From Segatella cerevisiae (lineage in GTDB: Bacteria > Bacteroidota > Bacteroidia > Bacteroidales > Bacteroidaceae): a DNA stretch of 45,789 nt. The notes below the pieces were generated by a model. The model worked only from the letters and a program-made list of their open reading frames with translations, had not been told where the DNA came from and made no database searches. The position numbers and the translations under genes were made by a program. The stretch spans positions 1-45,789 of the forward strand of contig NZ_JAMXLY010000025.1 of NCBI RefSeq assembly GCF_024054555.1, read 5' to 3'. This document shows, in pieces, positions 7,205 through 15,899 of the stretch. Positions within the stretch are counted from its first letter, which is position 1. The number at the start of each line of letters is the position of its first letter.

Positions 7205-7687
7205 ATGAAAATACGAGTAGGTTTAGGTTATGATGTTCACAAACTCGTTGAGGGGCGCGAACTTTGGTTGGGTGGTATCCGCATAGATTATGCCAAAGGC
7301 CTTTTAGGGCATAGTGATGCAGATGTACTGATTCATGCCATTTGCGATGCACTTTTAGGTGCAGCCAATTTGCGGGATATAGGTTATCAATTTCCGGATA
7401 CAGCTGCCTCAACTTTGAATATCGACAGTAAGATTCTCCTCCGTAAGACGATGGATTTGGTCATTGAGAAGGGATATCGGTTGGGCAACATTGATGCCAC
7501 AGTCTGTGCGGAACAGCCTAAATTAAATCCTCATATACCCGATATGAAAGTTTGCTTGGCAAATGTCCTGGAAGTGGATGAAGAAGATATCTCCTTGAAA
7601 GCCACTACTACCGAGCGGTTGGGCTTTACCGGTCGTATGGAAGGTATTTCGGCTTATGCCGTGGCTCTGATTGAAAAAACTGAATGA
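7205..7687 (+). CDS. ispF: 2-C-methyl-D-erythritol 2,4-cyclodiphosphate synthase
   Basis: This enzyme of the MEP isoprenoid pathway converts CDP-methylerythritol 2-phosphate to the cyclodiphosphate, releasing CMP. The 160-aa protein has the metal-binding GYDVH motif (Asp10, His12), GHSDADVLIHAICDALLGA with the third ligand His, the DIGYQFPDT loop, and the terminal TTTERLGFTGRMEGI signature. It is full length. I start at the ATG at 7205; a GTG immediately before it at 7202 is also in frame but gains nothing. ispD, which acts two steps earlier, lies at 14571, so the two genes are separate here. Confidence 0.96.
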   Translation: MKIRVGLGYDVHKLVEGRELWLGGIRIDYAKGLLGHSDADVLIHAICDALLGAANLRDIGYQFPDTAASTLNIDSKILLRKTMDLVIEKGYRLGNIDATVCAEQPKLNPHIPDMKVCLANVLEVDEEDISLKATTTERLGFTGRMEGISAYAVALIEKTE

Positions 7688-7822
7688 AAGCCGTTTAGGC
7701 CATCTTTGGGGAGGTGAATTCCATTTATGAGCGTGCAAGTCGGAGTATTGGATGTGTTCGCACACAAAAAGTTGATATATGTCAAGAAGATCGACAGATT
7801 GTGATAAAAGTCCAGTTTATTG

Positions 7823-7853
7823 TTGCAAAGGTCCAAAAAGCAGGCTATCTTTG
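7823..7853 (+). promoter_or_regulatory. Promoter of the candidate small RNA
   Basis: TTG (7823-7825) and TATCTTTG (7846-7853) are separated by 20 nt, fitting the Bacteroidetes consensus. No start codon with a plausible frame follows before the terminator at 8014-8051, which points to a noncoding transcript. Confidence 0.65.
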
Positions 7854-7859
7854 CAAGTA

Positions 7860-8051
7860 CAAAAAGGTTAATAGATTGTTTAGGTTAGTAGTAATAAATT
7901 TAGGTTTTTAGTTATTAGGTTTAAGGTAGATTTAAATGATTGTTTAACAGATGACAAAGGGAGTCGCGAGACTGTCTTTCGTTAAGAAAGATTTTTTAGT
8001 TAAACATAGGCAGTACGCTGCAGCCCGACGAGGGTCGTAGCGTATTTTTTT
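7860..8051 (+). ncRNA. Candidate structured small RNA, about 190 nt
   Basis: A promoter at 7823-7853 and an intrinsic terminator at 8014-8051 delimit about 190 nt without a convincing reading frame. The 5' part is AT-rich and repeats TTAGGTT three times (7880, 7900, 7915). The 3' part is highly structured: TGTTTAAC (7941-7948) pairs with GTTAAACA (7999-8006) as a closing stem. It encloses a hairpin with AGTC/GACT arms capped by a GCGA tetraloop (7962-7973), extended by AAAG/CTTT, and a second CTTT/AAAG hairpin. The terminator stem is TACGCT (8014-8019) with AGCGTA (8039-8044), topped by CGAC/GTCG, then seven T. It does not look like 4.5S, tmRNA or RNase P RNA. It could instead be an attenuated leader of the glycosyltransferase gene at 8140. 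Confidence 0.6.
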
Positions 8052-8082
8052 GTTTTTATGCTTTCGTTCTTTTTTTTATTAT

Positions 8083-8090
8083 TAACTTTG
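8083..8090 (+). promoter_or_regulatory. Promoter -7 element of the GT4-GT2 pair
   Basis: TAACTTTG matches the -7 consensus and lies 49 nt upstream of the ATG at 8140, after the terminator of the small RNA. The -33 region is poor. It lets the glycosyltransferases be transcribed independently of the upstream RNA. Confidence 0.55.
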
Positions 8091-8139
8091 CAATTCAGGT
8101 GACAGATATAGCAGATCGTTATCAAAGAAAGGGTATACT

Positions 8140-9408
8140 ATGCGAGTTCTGATTGTGAATACAAGTGAACATACTGGTGGAGCTGCAGTTGCGGCTAACC
8201 GCTTGATGGATGCGCTTAACAATAATGGCGTCAAGGCAAAAATGCTGGTGAAGAACAAGGAATCAGAAAATATTACCGTGGCTCATTTGCCCCATAGTGG
8301 TCATCTGAAATTCTTATGGGAACGGTGGTGCATCTATTGTCATTTGCATTTTCATAAAGATCATCTTTGGGATATAGATATTGCCAATGCAGGTACCGAC
8401 ATTACAAAACTACGGGAATTTAAAGAGGCTGATATCATCCACCTTTCCTGGATCAATCAGGGTATGTTGTCTCTGAAAAATATCAGGAAGATCTTGCAGA
8501 GTGGAAAACCTGTCGTGTGGACCATGCACGATCTGTGGCCAGCTACAGGTATTTGCCATTATGCCCGTGGTTGTACTCGTTTTCATTCCACTTGCCAGTA
8601 TTGCCCGTTACTGCCTAATGGCGGTTCTGAACACGATCTGGCTTATCGGATCTGGCATAGAAAACAGGCACTGCTGAAAGCCGGTAGCATCTATTTTGTC
8701 ACTTGCAGTAAATGGCTTAGAAACCAGGCTTCGCAGAGTACCTTGCTTACAGGACTGAGTCTGACGGATATCCCTAATCCGATAGACACGCATGTCTTCT
8801 TTCCGAAGGATAGGAAAGAATCGCGCTTGAGAGTGGGATTGCCTGCAAATAAGAAACTGATTTTGTTTGTATCTCAAAAAGTTACTGATGAGCGGAAGGG
8901 CATGTCTTATTTTACGGCAGCTATTCAGAAGTTGGTGGAGAAGCACCCTGATATGAAGCAAAATACGGGCATCGTTGTCCTTGGGGGCCATTCAGAGGAA
9001 ATCGCGAATAAATTATTGCTCCCTGTTTTTCCACAAGGCTATGTCGAAGATGAAAGGAAGATAGTAGATATTTACAATTCAGTAGACGTCTACGTCCTGC
9101 CTTCTCTTGAAGACAATCTTCCCAATACGATTATGGAAGCGATGGCATGCGGTATCCCTTGTGTCGGCTTTCGGACAGGCGGTGTTCCGGAGATGATAGA
9201 CCATCAGAAAAACGGATATTTGGCGAATTTCAAAGATGTGGAAGATCTCGCAGACGGCATCTATTCGATACTCTCCGAGGTGGACCAGGATGCTATCCGA
9301 CAAGAATGTCGGCATAAGGTGGAACTTAACTATTCCCAACATGCCGTGGCCATGAAATATATTGATATTTATAACCAGGTCAGAGCGTTTAAGCATTATC
9401 GGCTATGA
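8140..9408 (+). CDS. Family 4 glycosyltransferase
   Basis: This retaining GT-B glycosyltransferase (422 aa) is probably cytosolic or membrane-associated and acts in surface polysaccharide assembly. The N-terminal domain begins RVLIVNTSEHTGGAAVAANRL. A Cys-rich segment, ICHYARGCTRFHSTCQYCP at about 148-166, follows TMHDLWPATG and is typical of one GT4 subgroup in exopolysaccharide loci. The C-terminal nucleotide-sugar domain has LFVSQKVTDERKG and the E-x7-E motif in EDNLPNTIMEAMACG and GGVPEMI. The stop overlaps the start of the next glycosyltransferase in an ATGA, so the two are translationally coupled. The sugar and acceptor are unknown. Confidence 0.93.
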   Translation: MRVLIVNTSEHTGGAAVAANRLMDALNNNGVKAKMLVKNKESENITVAHLPHSGHLKFLWERWCIYCHLHFHKDHLWDIDIANAGTDITKLREFKEADIIHLSWINQGMLSLKNIRKILQSGKPVVWTMHDLWPATGICHYARGCTRFHSTCQYCPLLPNGGSEHDLAYRIWHRKQALLKAGSIYFVTCSKWLRNQASQSTLLTGLSLTDIPNPIDTHVFFPKDRKESRLRVGLPANKKLILFVSQKVTDERKGMSYFTAAIQKLVEKHPDMKQNTGIVVLGGHSEEIANKLLLPVFPQGYVEDERKIVDIYNSVDVYVLPSLEDNLPNTIMEAMACGIPCVGFRTGGVPEMIDHQKNGYLANFKDVEDLADGIYSILSEVDQDAIRQECRHKVELNYSQHAVAMKYIDIYNQVRAFKHYRL

Positions 9409-10181
9409 TTACTTTTACCATTATTACATGTACTTTTAATGCTCAGGCAGTAGTGAAACGAACACTGCGGAGTGTCTTAAGGCAAACTTATAGAGGCATT
9501 GAACATCTGATCATAGACGGTGCTTCGGGGGATGAGACTTTGGCCATCGTCAAAAATTACCAGTTTGTGAATGACCAAGAGCGCACCGGGCATTCCGTAA
9601 GAGTCATCTCTGAGAAAGATCAGGGACTTTACTTTGCCATGAATAAAGGTCTGCAATTAGCAACAAATGAGTATGTCGTATTTCTGAATGCAGGTGATAC
9701 TTTCCCTAATGAGGACACTTTAGACCGGATTTCTTTGAGTGTCGGGGAGTCAGAGGATTTGCCGGGGGTGCTTTATGGTGATACGGATATCGTGGATAAG
9801 GACGGGAATTTCCTGCGCCATCGCCGGTTATGCCCACCTGAGCATCTCTCCTGGAAGAGTTTTAAATGGGGGATGCTGGTATGTCATCAGTCTTTTTATG
9901 CTTTGACTCAGATTGCCAAGACAGTTCCTTATGATACCGCTTATCATTATTCCGCAGATGTCGATTGGTGTATCCGTATCATGCGTGAATGTGCACAAAG
10001 GGGATTGGCATTACGGAATGTGCATGGGGTCGTGACGAATTATCTGGCAGAGGGGCTGACAACGAAAAACCATAAAGCGTCATTGATCGAGCGGTTTCAG
10101 GTCATGAAGAAGCATTACGGTCTGTTAACCACACTATGGGTTCATTTTTATTTTGCTTTTCGTGCCTTCTTAAAGCGTTGA
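9405..10181 (+). CDS. Family 2 glycosyltransferase, WcaE-like
   Basis: This 258-aa GT-A enzyme begins ITFTIITCTFNAQAVVKRTL, followed by LIIDGASGDETL. It has the SEKDQGLYFAMNKGL motif and NAGD as the DxD equivalent, a combination seen in colanic-acid-type glycosyltransferases such as WcaE. The gene overlaps the preceding GT4 gene by 4 nt and ends at a terminator whose stem starts immediately after the stop codon. The two enzymes probably add successive sugars to the same glycan. The protein is full length for this group; the precise substrate is not inferable. Confidence 0.92.
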   Translation: MITFTIITCTFNAQAVVKRTLRSVLRQTYRGIEHLIIDGASGDETLAIVKNYQFVNDQERTGHSVRVISEKDQGLYFAMNKGLQLATNEYVVFLNAGDTFPNEDTLDRISLSVGESEDLPGVLYGDTDIVDKDGNFLRHRRLCPPEHLSWKSFKWGMLVCHQSFYALTQIAKTVPYDTAYHYSADVDWCIRIMRECAQRGLALRNVHGVVTNYLAEGLTTKNHKASLIERFQVMKKHYGLLTTLWVHFYFAFRAFLKR

Positions 10182-10219
10182 GGTAAAGTTTGTAGGGGCT
10201 TTACCTTGTTTGTACTTTT
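10182..10219 (+). terminator. Intrinsic terminator after the glycosyltransferase pair
   Basis: GGTAAAG (10182-10188) pairs with CTTTACC (10199-10205) directly after the stop codon, followed by T-rich sequence (TTGTTTGTACTTTTT). It closes the GT4-GT2 unit. Confidence 0.7.
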
Positions 10220-10752
10220 TCGATTTTAGGTTATCCCTATAAATTCAATATCTTCTATTATTTGAAAACCAATTCAATGCCTTCTGTTTTGTTGTTTCAT
10301 CAGGCAATAAGTGGGGGAGCGTTTTCTTTATTAGTGATAATTCCCTGATTCTTTGTAAAACTTGAAAACAGATTTTCTTCGTTTCTGCATTTCCATGAGC
10401 ATCATGTCGCTTCCCTTTGTTTATTCATCGTTTAGACTTATGACAGACGATTTGTCGTTATACTATTGTTGTTGCTAGAGTCAAACCTGATATGGAGTTA
10501 TGGCATTATCTGTCAATGAAGAAATGGTCTTGTGAGCCTGTTGGGTAGGAAGGAAAGTTCCTGCCACTAAGGTTTATGGGAGAGCAGGTGTAACCTTCAT
10601 AATAGATAGACACCAAAATGGTGCATAATGGTGCACCATTATGCACCATTTCGCTATACCATTATGGTACATATTGGTCTCTTCCTATGGCTTGACATAG
10701 TGCGATACAATCACGCTTGAATTTAAGACAAAAAGAGTGTTATAAGTAGAGC
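10220..10752. other. Gene-free spacer between convergent genes
   Basis: No open frame of note was found on either strand. The region contains the 36-bp palindrome at 10616-10651 and a second 13-bp palindrome at 10657-10669. The rest is AT-rich and unremarkable. Confidence 0.6.
10616..10651. repeat. 36-bp perfect palindrome built of ATGGTGCA units
   Basis: The two 18-base halves (10616-10633 and 10634-10651) are exact reverse complements with no central loop. Each half has two copies of a TGGTG-type word. A related palindrome, TACCAT-T-ATGGTA, follows at 10657-10669. It is too long and loopless for an ordinary terminator and has no T-run. It could be a protein-binding site, a cruciform, or the relic of a mobile element. 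Confidence 0.8.
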
Positions 10753-10788
10753 AAAAAATACCCGCTAATTACTTGTGATCAGCGGGTA
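10753..10788 (-). terminator. Terminator of the M23 peptidase gene
   Basis: On the minus strand TACCCGCT (10788-10781) pairs with AGCGGGTA (10766-10759) around a 14-nt loop, followed by six T (10758-10753). The plus strand also has a short A/T tail, so it may serve both directions. Confidence 0.8.
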
Positions 10789-10820
10789 AAAACGGTATTG
10801 AAAATGAATGTGATGTAATA

Positions 10821-11783
10821 TCAAGAATATCTAAGGATCATGCCGGGTCTGATATTGGCAGACTTCGTCAAGTGGTTAAGCTTGCAGATCTGATCCACGG
10901 AAACACCTCTGTTCCGTGCAATCGATTCAAGCGTTTCTCCGCTTTTCACCTTGTGATACATGTTCTGACCTCCAAACTCTCTTTCAAGTGTCTCTTCTTG
11001 CTTCGTGGAAGCAACCTCGCTGTTTCCATAGACATCAGAACGACTGTAACTGCCATTGCCCCGTTTGCCTCTCAGGCGAGTGGCTTCTGCAGATTCAGCT
11101 TGATAAGTATCTTTGTTGTAAATATAATAGTCGGCTACGACATCCTGATTGCGGAAATCAAACATTAGAGCAGGATTGAGAGCTACACCGCATAGACGTG
11201 TCTCAAAATGAAGATGCGAACCTGTACTGCGCCCAGAGTTGCCTCCTAAGGCTATAGGTTCGCCTGCTTTGACATATTGATTCTCTGAGACCAGTTGCTT
11301 GGACAGATGACCGTAAATGGTCTCAAGGCCATTGTTATGGCGAATGACGATATAGTGTCCATAGCCGCCTCTTTCGTATCTCACGACACGCACTTTACCT
11401 GCGAATGCTGCGCGGATGGTGTCGCCTATATATACCTTGATATCGAGACCTTTGTGCATCCTGCCCCAACGATATTGGAAGTTGGACGTGATGACACGAC
11501 TGGGGGTTGGCATACAGAAACCTCGTAAGTCTATTTTAAAATGGTCTGGTAGTGGAGTTGCCCGATGGGCGTATTGGTTGGAAAAGTCTGCATACAAATC
11601 TGCAGCAGGATTTTCACGATTCTCTTTGATGATATAATATCTGGTTGCAACAGTGTCAACTGCTCTCATTTTACGATCCACTGGTGCCTCTCTCGCTAAA
11701 AGGTCTTGTCCGCAAGCTGGAATTGCTGTGAGGACCAACAATGCTGCTATAGATAATTTCTTGATATTTGTTTTTAAATTCAT
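10821..11783 (-). CDS. Secreted M23 metallopeptidase with C-terminal LysM domain
   Basis: This envelope protein is likely to cut or remodel peptidoglycan cross-links. The 320-aa product has an N-terminal signal (charged start, hydrophobic core SIAALLVLTAIPA, possible cleavage or lipidation near Cys24). The lysostaphin-like M23 domain spans about residues 90-210 with zinc ligands His110 and Asp114 (MHKGLD), catalytic His159 (YGHL) and HLH at 190-192 (GSHLHFE). A linker rich in Ser, Glu and Arg leads to a LysM repeat at 275-319 (YHKVKSGETLESIARNRGVS). All catalytic residues are present, so it should be active rather than a regulator of amidases. It has its own promoter and terminator. Confidence 0.93.
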   Translation of the reverse strand: MNLKTNIKKLSIAALLVLTAIPACGQDLLAREAPVDRKMRAVDTVATRYYIIKENRENPAADLYADFSNQYAHRATPLPDHFKIDLRGFCMPTPSRVITSNFQYRWGRMHKGLDIKVYIGDTIRAAFAGKVRVVRYERGGYGHYIVIRHNNGLETIYGHLSKQLVSENQYVKAGEPIALGGNSGRSTGSHLHFETRLCGVALNPALMFDFRNQDVVADYYIYNKDTYQAESAEATRLRGKRGNGSYSRSDVYGNSEVASTKQEETLEREFGGQNMYHKVKSGETLESIARNRGVSVDQICKLNHLTKSANIRPGMILRYS

Positions 11784-12376
11784 GCGGTGTGTGATGTAGG
11801 TTTAAGTTTTTCAATGGGAAACTAAATGATTCCCCTTAGAGAATAAACTGTCATTATATAAAAGCTTTTTTTATAAATGACATTGCAAATGTAACGAAAA
11901 TATTGCAAAATGCCAACACCCTTAACAGTTTTTATTGCGGTTTAACAGAAACCGATTCTGGGATTCTTGGCTTTTCAAACCGTTTATTTCAGGCTTTTCC
12001 TGCGATTTCTTTCGTCTGTTCTTCTGGTATATATTTCAATTTTTCCTTACAAGTTCTTGTAAATTTTTAGGGTTGATATAAATCAATTATTTACGTAAAC
12101 AGTAATCTTTTCCCTCTAAATTGTAAAATGTTTAAAGTATCAATTTCTTTATTACTTACATTTTGAATTTGAGTTCTTCGGCAATTGAAAGTGACGTGGA
12201 TTTGCTTTTTATTTAGGATTTGGATTTTTATGCAAATCACCGTTTTAACTTAATAAAAGTGAAAAAGATAGGATGCTCTTTATCTGATTCAAGGCCTTTG
12301 GTCCTCTTGCTAGTGTAATTACTGGAGAATCTGTCGTTCAAAAGTCTGGCTTAGCATCGGCTACAGTCAGAAGAGA
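11784..12376. other. AT-rich spacer with the M23 gene promoter
   Basis: About 590 bases carry no gene. On the minus strand TACATTTG (11893-11886), with TTG 20 nt upstream (11916-11914), is a fair promoter for the peptidase and leaves a leader of about 95 nt. The remaining 450 bases downstream of recG are AT-rich and hold nothing I recognise. Confidence 0.5.
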
Positions 12377-14479
12377 TCATGAGATTTCTGCCCAGTTGAT
12401 GTGCGTCTTTCGAAGTTGGTTCAACCTTGTCCACAGCATCTGATTCTCTATCTTGTCACATTGAGGGTCATGGTCAACGATCTGTTGAGCCTGCTCTCTG
12501 GCTAATTGTATGATTTGTCCGTCTTGGGCGATATTTGCCAGTTTCAGATCCAAGGCTATTCCACTTTGCTGTGTGCCTTCCAAGTCCCCCGGTCCCCTGA
12601 GTTTTAGGTCTGCCTCGGCAATGCGGAATCCGTCATTGGTTTCACACATGATGTCAATCCTCTTGCGAGTAATCTCACTCAGTTTATGATTGGTCACGAG
12701 AAGGCAGAAACTCTGGTCCCCGCCCCGTCCGACACGGCCTCTCAACTGGTGCAACTGGGATAGACCGAAACGCTGGGCATCAAGGATGACCATGACAGTG
12801 GCGTTAGGGATATTGACTCCCACCTCGATAACGGTTGTAGCCACCAGTATCTGCGTCTCTCCATTCACGAATTTCTGCATCTCAGTTTCCTTCTCAGCCG
12901 ATTTCATTTTCCCATGCACCTTACTGAGTCTGAATGTCGGGAAAATGTCTTTGAGGGTCTCAAATCCTTCCTCAAGATTCTTAAGGTCAGACTTTTCGCT
13001 TTCCTTGATGAGCGGAAACACGATATAGGCTTGCCGACCAAGGAGTATCTGTCGTCGGACCATACCATAGAAACTTGTCGTCTGAGTGTCATAGAAGTGC
13101 GTTGTGACGATAGGTTTGCGCCCAGGAGGAAGTTCGTCGATGACGCTGACATCAAGGTCACCATAGATGGTCATGGCGAGAGTCCGGGGGATAGGCGTAG
13201 CCGTCATGACCAGAATATGAGGGGGACGCTCTCCTTTAAGCCACAGTTTTGCCCTTTGCTTGACACCGAAACGATGCTGCTCGTCGATGACCGCAAGACC
13301 GAGGTGCAGAAATACCACAGGATCTTCGATGATGGAATGTGTGCCTACTAAAATCTGTATGTCGCCATTCGCCAAGCCTTCAAGGATCTTTTCACGTTTC
13401 TTGCCTTTCACAAGTCCGGTAAGGAGTTCGACACGGATATTCATGTCCTTGAGAAAGTCGCGGAGCGTAACGAGATGTTGCTCAGCGAGGATCTCCGTAG
13501 GGGCCATGATACAAGTTTGATAGCCATTGTCTATGGCAATGAGCATGGACATCAAGGCTACCAGCGTTTTCCCCGAACCGACATCACCTTGCAGAAGGCG
13601 GTTCATCTGCCTGCCGGTTTTCATGTCGTTTCTGATCTCGTACATGACCCTTTTCTGGGCATTCGTAAGAGGGAAGGGCAGATTATGGTTATAGAAATAA
13701 TGGAATTTTTCTCCGATGTGTTGGAAGATATAACCTTTATACCGTTTTTTCCTTTCGCTGGTATAATGGAGAATATTCAGTTGGAGATAAAAAAGTTCCT
13801 CGAATTTAAGGCGCAGTCGTGCACGCTGCATTTCCTCGGTATTGTGAGGATAGTGTATCCAGTTGAACGCCAGATCACGGGAAATGAGGTGTTGTGACTG
13901 AAGGATGAAAGGAGGGAGTGTTTCCGGTAGAGGCTGAAGGGAGATTTTCTCGATGAGAGTCTTGGTCAACTTCTCTATGGCGCGGGAAGTGAGGCCCATC
14001 TTCTTCATCCTTTCAGTCGTCATGTAGTAAGGCTGCATCCCCATGGCAGACAGTTCGAGTTGGTCTGCGGGGTCAATATCAGGATGAGTCAGTTGGAAAC
14101 GTCCCCCAAAGACAGTGGGTTTTCCAAAAACAATATATTCGGTGTTAACCTTATAATTTTTGTAGATATACTGCGTACCGTGAAACCAGACCAAATCGAT
14201 GACACCGAAGCCGTCTGAGAAATGAGCGACCACTCTTTTCTGCCGTGCCCCCAAGGCAAACTCGTCAAAACTGAGAATCTTCCCTTTGAGTTGGATGAAG
14301 GGCATGTCGCTTGACAATTCGTTGATGCGGTAGATTTTGCTTCGGTCAACATATTTATAGGGATAGTATTCCAAAAGGTCACCATAGGTATTGATACCAA
14401 GTTCCTTACTCAGTATCTCTTTCCGTCTTGGCCCTACTCCGGGTAAGAATTTGATGTCTTGTTCGAGAATATGATTCAA
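12377..14479 (-). CDS. recG: ATP-dependent DNA helicase RecG
   Basis: This helicase reverses stalled forks and migrates Holliday junctions in recombination and repair. The 700-aa protein has an N-terminal wedge/OB region with the HhH-like FLPGVGPRRKEIL at residues 12-24. The helicase core follows: Walker A LQGDVGSGKTLVAL, DEQH box, TATPIPRTLAM, the motif IV-V region VATTVIEVGVNIPNA, and motif VI QLRGRVGRGGDQSFCLL. The C-terminal LRGPGDLEGTQQSG signature is also intact. Length is typical. It is the last gene of a minus-strand unit after the DJ-1-like gene and ispD, 91 nt downstream of ispD. Confidence 0.98.
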   Translation of the reverse strand: MNHILEQDIKFLPGVGPRRKEILSKELGINTYGDLLEYYPYKYVDRSKIYRINELSSDMPFIQLKGKILSFDEFALGARQKRVVAHFSDGFGVIDLVWFHGTQYIYKNYKVNTEYIVFGKPTVFGGRFQLTHPDIDPADQLELSAMGMQPYYMTTERMKKMGLTSRAIEKLTKTLIEKISLQPLPETLPPFILQSQHLISRDLAFNWIHYPHNTEEMQRARLRLKFEELFYLQLNILHYTSERKKRYKGYIFQHIGEKFHYFYNHNLPFPLTNAQKRVMYEIRNDMKTGRQMNRLLQGDVGSGKTLVALMSMLIAIDNGYQTCIMAPTEILAEQHLVTLRDFLKDMNIRVELLTGLVKGKKREKILEGLANGDIQILVGTHSIIEDPVVFLHLGLAVIDEQHRFGVKQRAKLWLKGERPPHILVMTATPIPRTLAMTIYGDLDVSVIDELPPGRKPIVTTHFYDTQTTSFYGMVRRQILLGRQAYIVFPLIKESEKSDLKNLEEGFETLKDIFPTFRLSKVHGKMKSAEKETEMQKFVNGETQILVATTVIEVGVNIPNATVMVILDAQRFGLSQLHQLRGRVGRGGDQSFCLLVTNHKLSEITRKRIDIMCETNDGFRIAEADLKLRGPGDLEGTQQSGIALDLKLANIAQDGQIIQLAREQAQQIVDHDPQCDKIENQMLWTRLNQLRKTHINWAEIS

Positions 14480-14570
14480 GGTGCGCTATTCTTCCTGTCT
14501 GTTAATGGAGAATTAAGATTTTTTGATTGTGTGAAATATAAAAAGAGTTCTATTGACTTTCGGCAGTTCT

Positions 14571-15248
14571 TTATAAAGAGTCTTTCTTCGCGAATAATTC
14601 TGCTATTTCCATATCGAAAGGTGTGGTGAGTTTAATATTTTCCCTGTTGCCGTCAATGAGCGTTATTTTCTCTCCGTAAGCTTCTACCACAGAAGCATCA
14701 TCTGTGAAGTCCTGATTATAGGGTTGTCTGTAAGCCTTTTTCAGTAGAGAGATATTGAAACACTGTGGCGTCTGCACCAACCGATAGTCGCTCCGAGGCA
14801 CATTCCTGTGTTCGGGGAGGTATCTTAATGTTTCTACGACCGGCATTACCGGGATGACAGCTTTTGCCGATCGGGCAGTTTCGTAACATTGGGTGATGAC
14901 TTTAACTGAAGGGAAAGGGCGGACGCCATCATGGATGCCTACGATTCCTTCAGCTTGGTCAGGTATGGCCTGCAGTCCATTGTAGATCGAATGGAAACGT
15001 GTCTTTCCGCCACAAACGATCTGACAAGGGACGTCGAACTCATACGTCTTGCAGAGATTCTTCCAATAATCGATTTGGCTTTTAGGGAGTACGAGAATGA
15101 GACTCAACTTGTCCGAGTATGCCCTGAATCGATTGATGGTGCGCATCAGGACAGGTATCCCGCCAATAGGGAGAAATTGTTTAGGTACTGCAGACCCCAT
15201 TCTTGTCCCTTTTCCCCCTGCTGTAATGATGACGTAATCCTGAGTCAT
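14571..15248 (-). CDS. ispD: 2-C-methyl-D-erythritol 4-phosphate cytidylyltransferase
   Basis: This MEP-pathway enzyme couples methylerythritol phosphate to CTP. The 225-aa product shows the nucleotide-binding AGGKGTRMGSAVPKQFLPIG near residues 10-29, GIHDGVRPFPS in the middle, and the RLVQTPQCF and FTDDASVVEAYG signatures. The catalytic basic residues (Arg16, Lys23 equivalents) are present. It lies 17 nt downstream of the DJ-1-like gene and 91 nt upstream of recG, all on the minus strand, so it is probably co-transcribed with them. Confidence 0.97.
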   Translation of the reverse strand: MTQDYVIITAGGKGTRMGSAVPKQFLPIGGIPVLMRTINRFRAYSDKLSLILVLPKSQIDYWKNLCKTYEFDVPCQIVCGGKTRFHSIYNGLQAIPDQAEGIVGIHDGVRPFPSVKVITQCYETARSAKAVIPVMPVVETLRYLPEHRNVPRSDYRLVQTPQCFNISLLKKAYRQPYNQDFTDDASVVEAYGEKITLIDGNRENIKLTTPFDMEIAELFAKKDSL

Positions 15249-15265
15249 AAAACCGATCTTGTCTC

Positions 15266-15850
15266 TTAGAATTTGACGCCTTTTGCTGCTTCTTCTATCA
15301 AATGGGCATACTGCATCTTTACCTGCAAGTCCTTGACAGCTTTCTCACCGACAAAATAACTGAGGATGCGATAAGCGTAAGGCAGGGTGGCTGCGGGACC
15401 TTCTCCTGTAATTATGGTACCGGCTTCCTGGTAAAGGGCAGCGGTATATTCGGCACCGGTCATATATTTCTGGAATCCCGGAGAGCAAGTGGCTTTCTTG
15501 CCTTTTAGGAGTCCTAGACTGCCCAATACCATCGGTGCAGCGCAGATAGCGCCTATTCTCTTACCGGAACGATATTGAGCCATCAGAGCATCCCGTACGC
15601 CCTGATGGGCATTGAGGTTAGTTGCTCCGGGCATTCCTCCCGGCATCATCAACATATCGGCATCTCCGAAATCAGCATCTTCGAATTTCAAATCAGCTTT
15701 TATCGTCACCCCGTGAGAAGTCTGAACCCATTCAGAACCGGTTACGCTTACAGTCTTGATCTCTACACCACCTCTGCGGAGGATATCGACAGGGGCAAGG
15801 CCTTCGATTTCTTCAAAGCCATTAGCAAGGAATTCATATACTTTTGCCAT
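15266..15850 (-). CDS. DJ-1/PfpI family protein (YajL/ThiJ type)
   Basis: Members of this family are glyoxalase III/deglycase-like or redox-sensing proteins. The 194-aa product has the conserved GFEEIE at residues 11-16 with the acidic partner Glu, and the nucleophile elbow GAICAAP with Cys103, as in DJ-1 and YajL. PGGMPGATNL (70-79) and the terminal GEGPAATLPYA are also typical. I start at the ATG at 15850 because homologues begin with a short MAKVYEFLANGFEE; the frame extends 13 codons further to 15889. It heads the unit with ispD and recG. Its promoter is back to back with that of nadK. True substrate unknown. Confidence 0.92.
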   Translation of the reverse strand: MAKVYEFLANGFEEIEGLAPVDILRRGGVEIKTVSVTGSEWVQTSHGVTIKADLKFEDADFGDADMLMMPGGMPGATNLNAHQGVRDALMAQYRSGKRIGAICAAPMVLGSLGLLKGKKATCSPGFQKYMTGAEYTAALYQEAGTIITGEGPAATLPYAYRILSYFVGEKAVKDLQVKMQYAHLIEEAAKGVKF

Positions 15851-15899
15851 AATCTCTATATTATCTATATTGTTAAGAATACTTTTCAAAAAAATTCGC

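Noticed and set aside
7714..7911. 65-codon frame upstream of the small RNA
   Set aside because: It crosses the small RNA promoter and 5' repeats and has no recognisable features; the noncoding reading fits better.
7860..8051. Identification of the small RNA as 6S RNA
   Set aside because: 6S RNA is a long rod whose ends pair; here the 5' and 3' ends do not pair and the structure is multi-branched with a terminal terminator hairpin.
12690..13897. Several plus-strand frames inside recG
   Set aside because: All are antisense shadows of a full-length RecG with every helicase motif intact.
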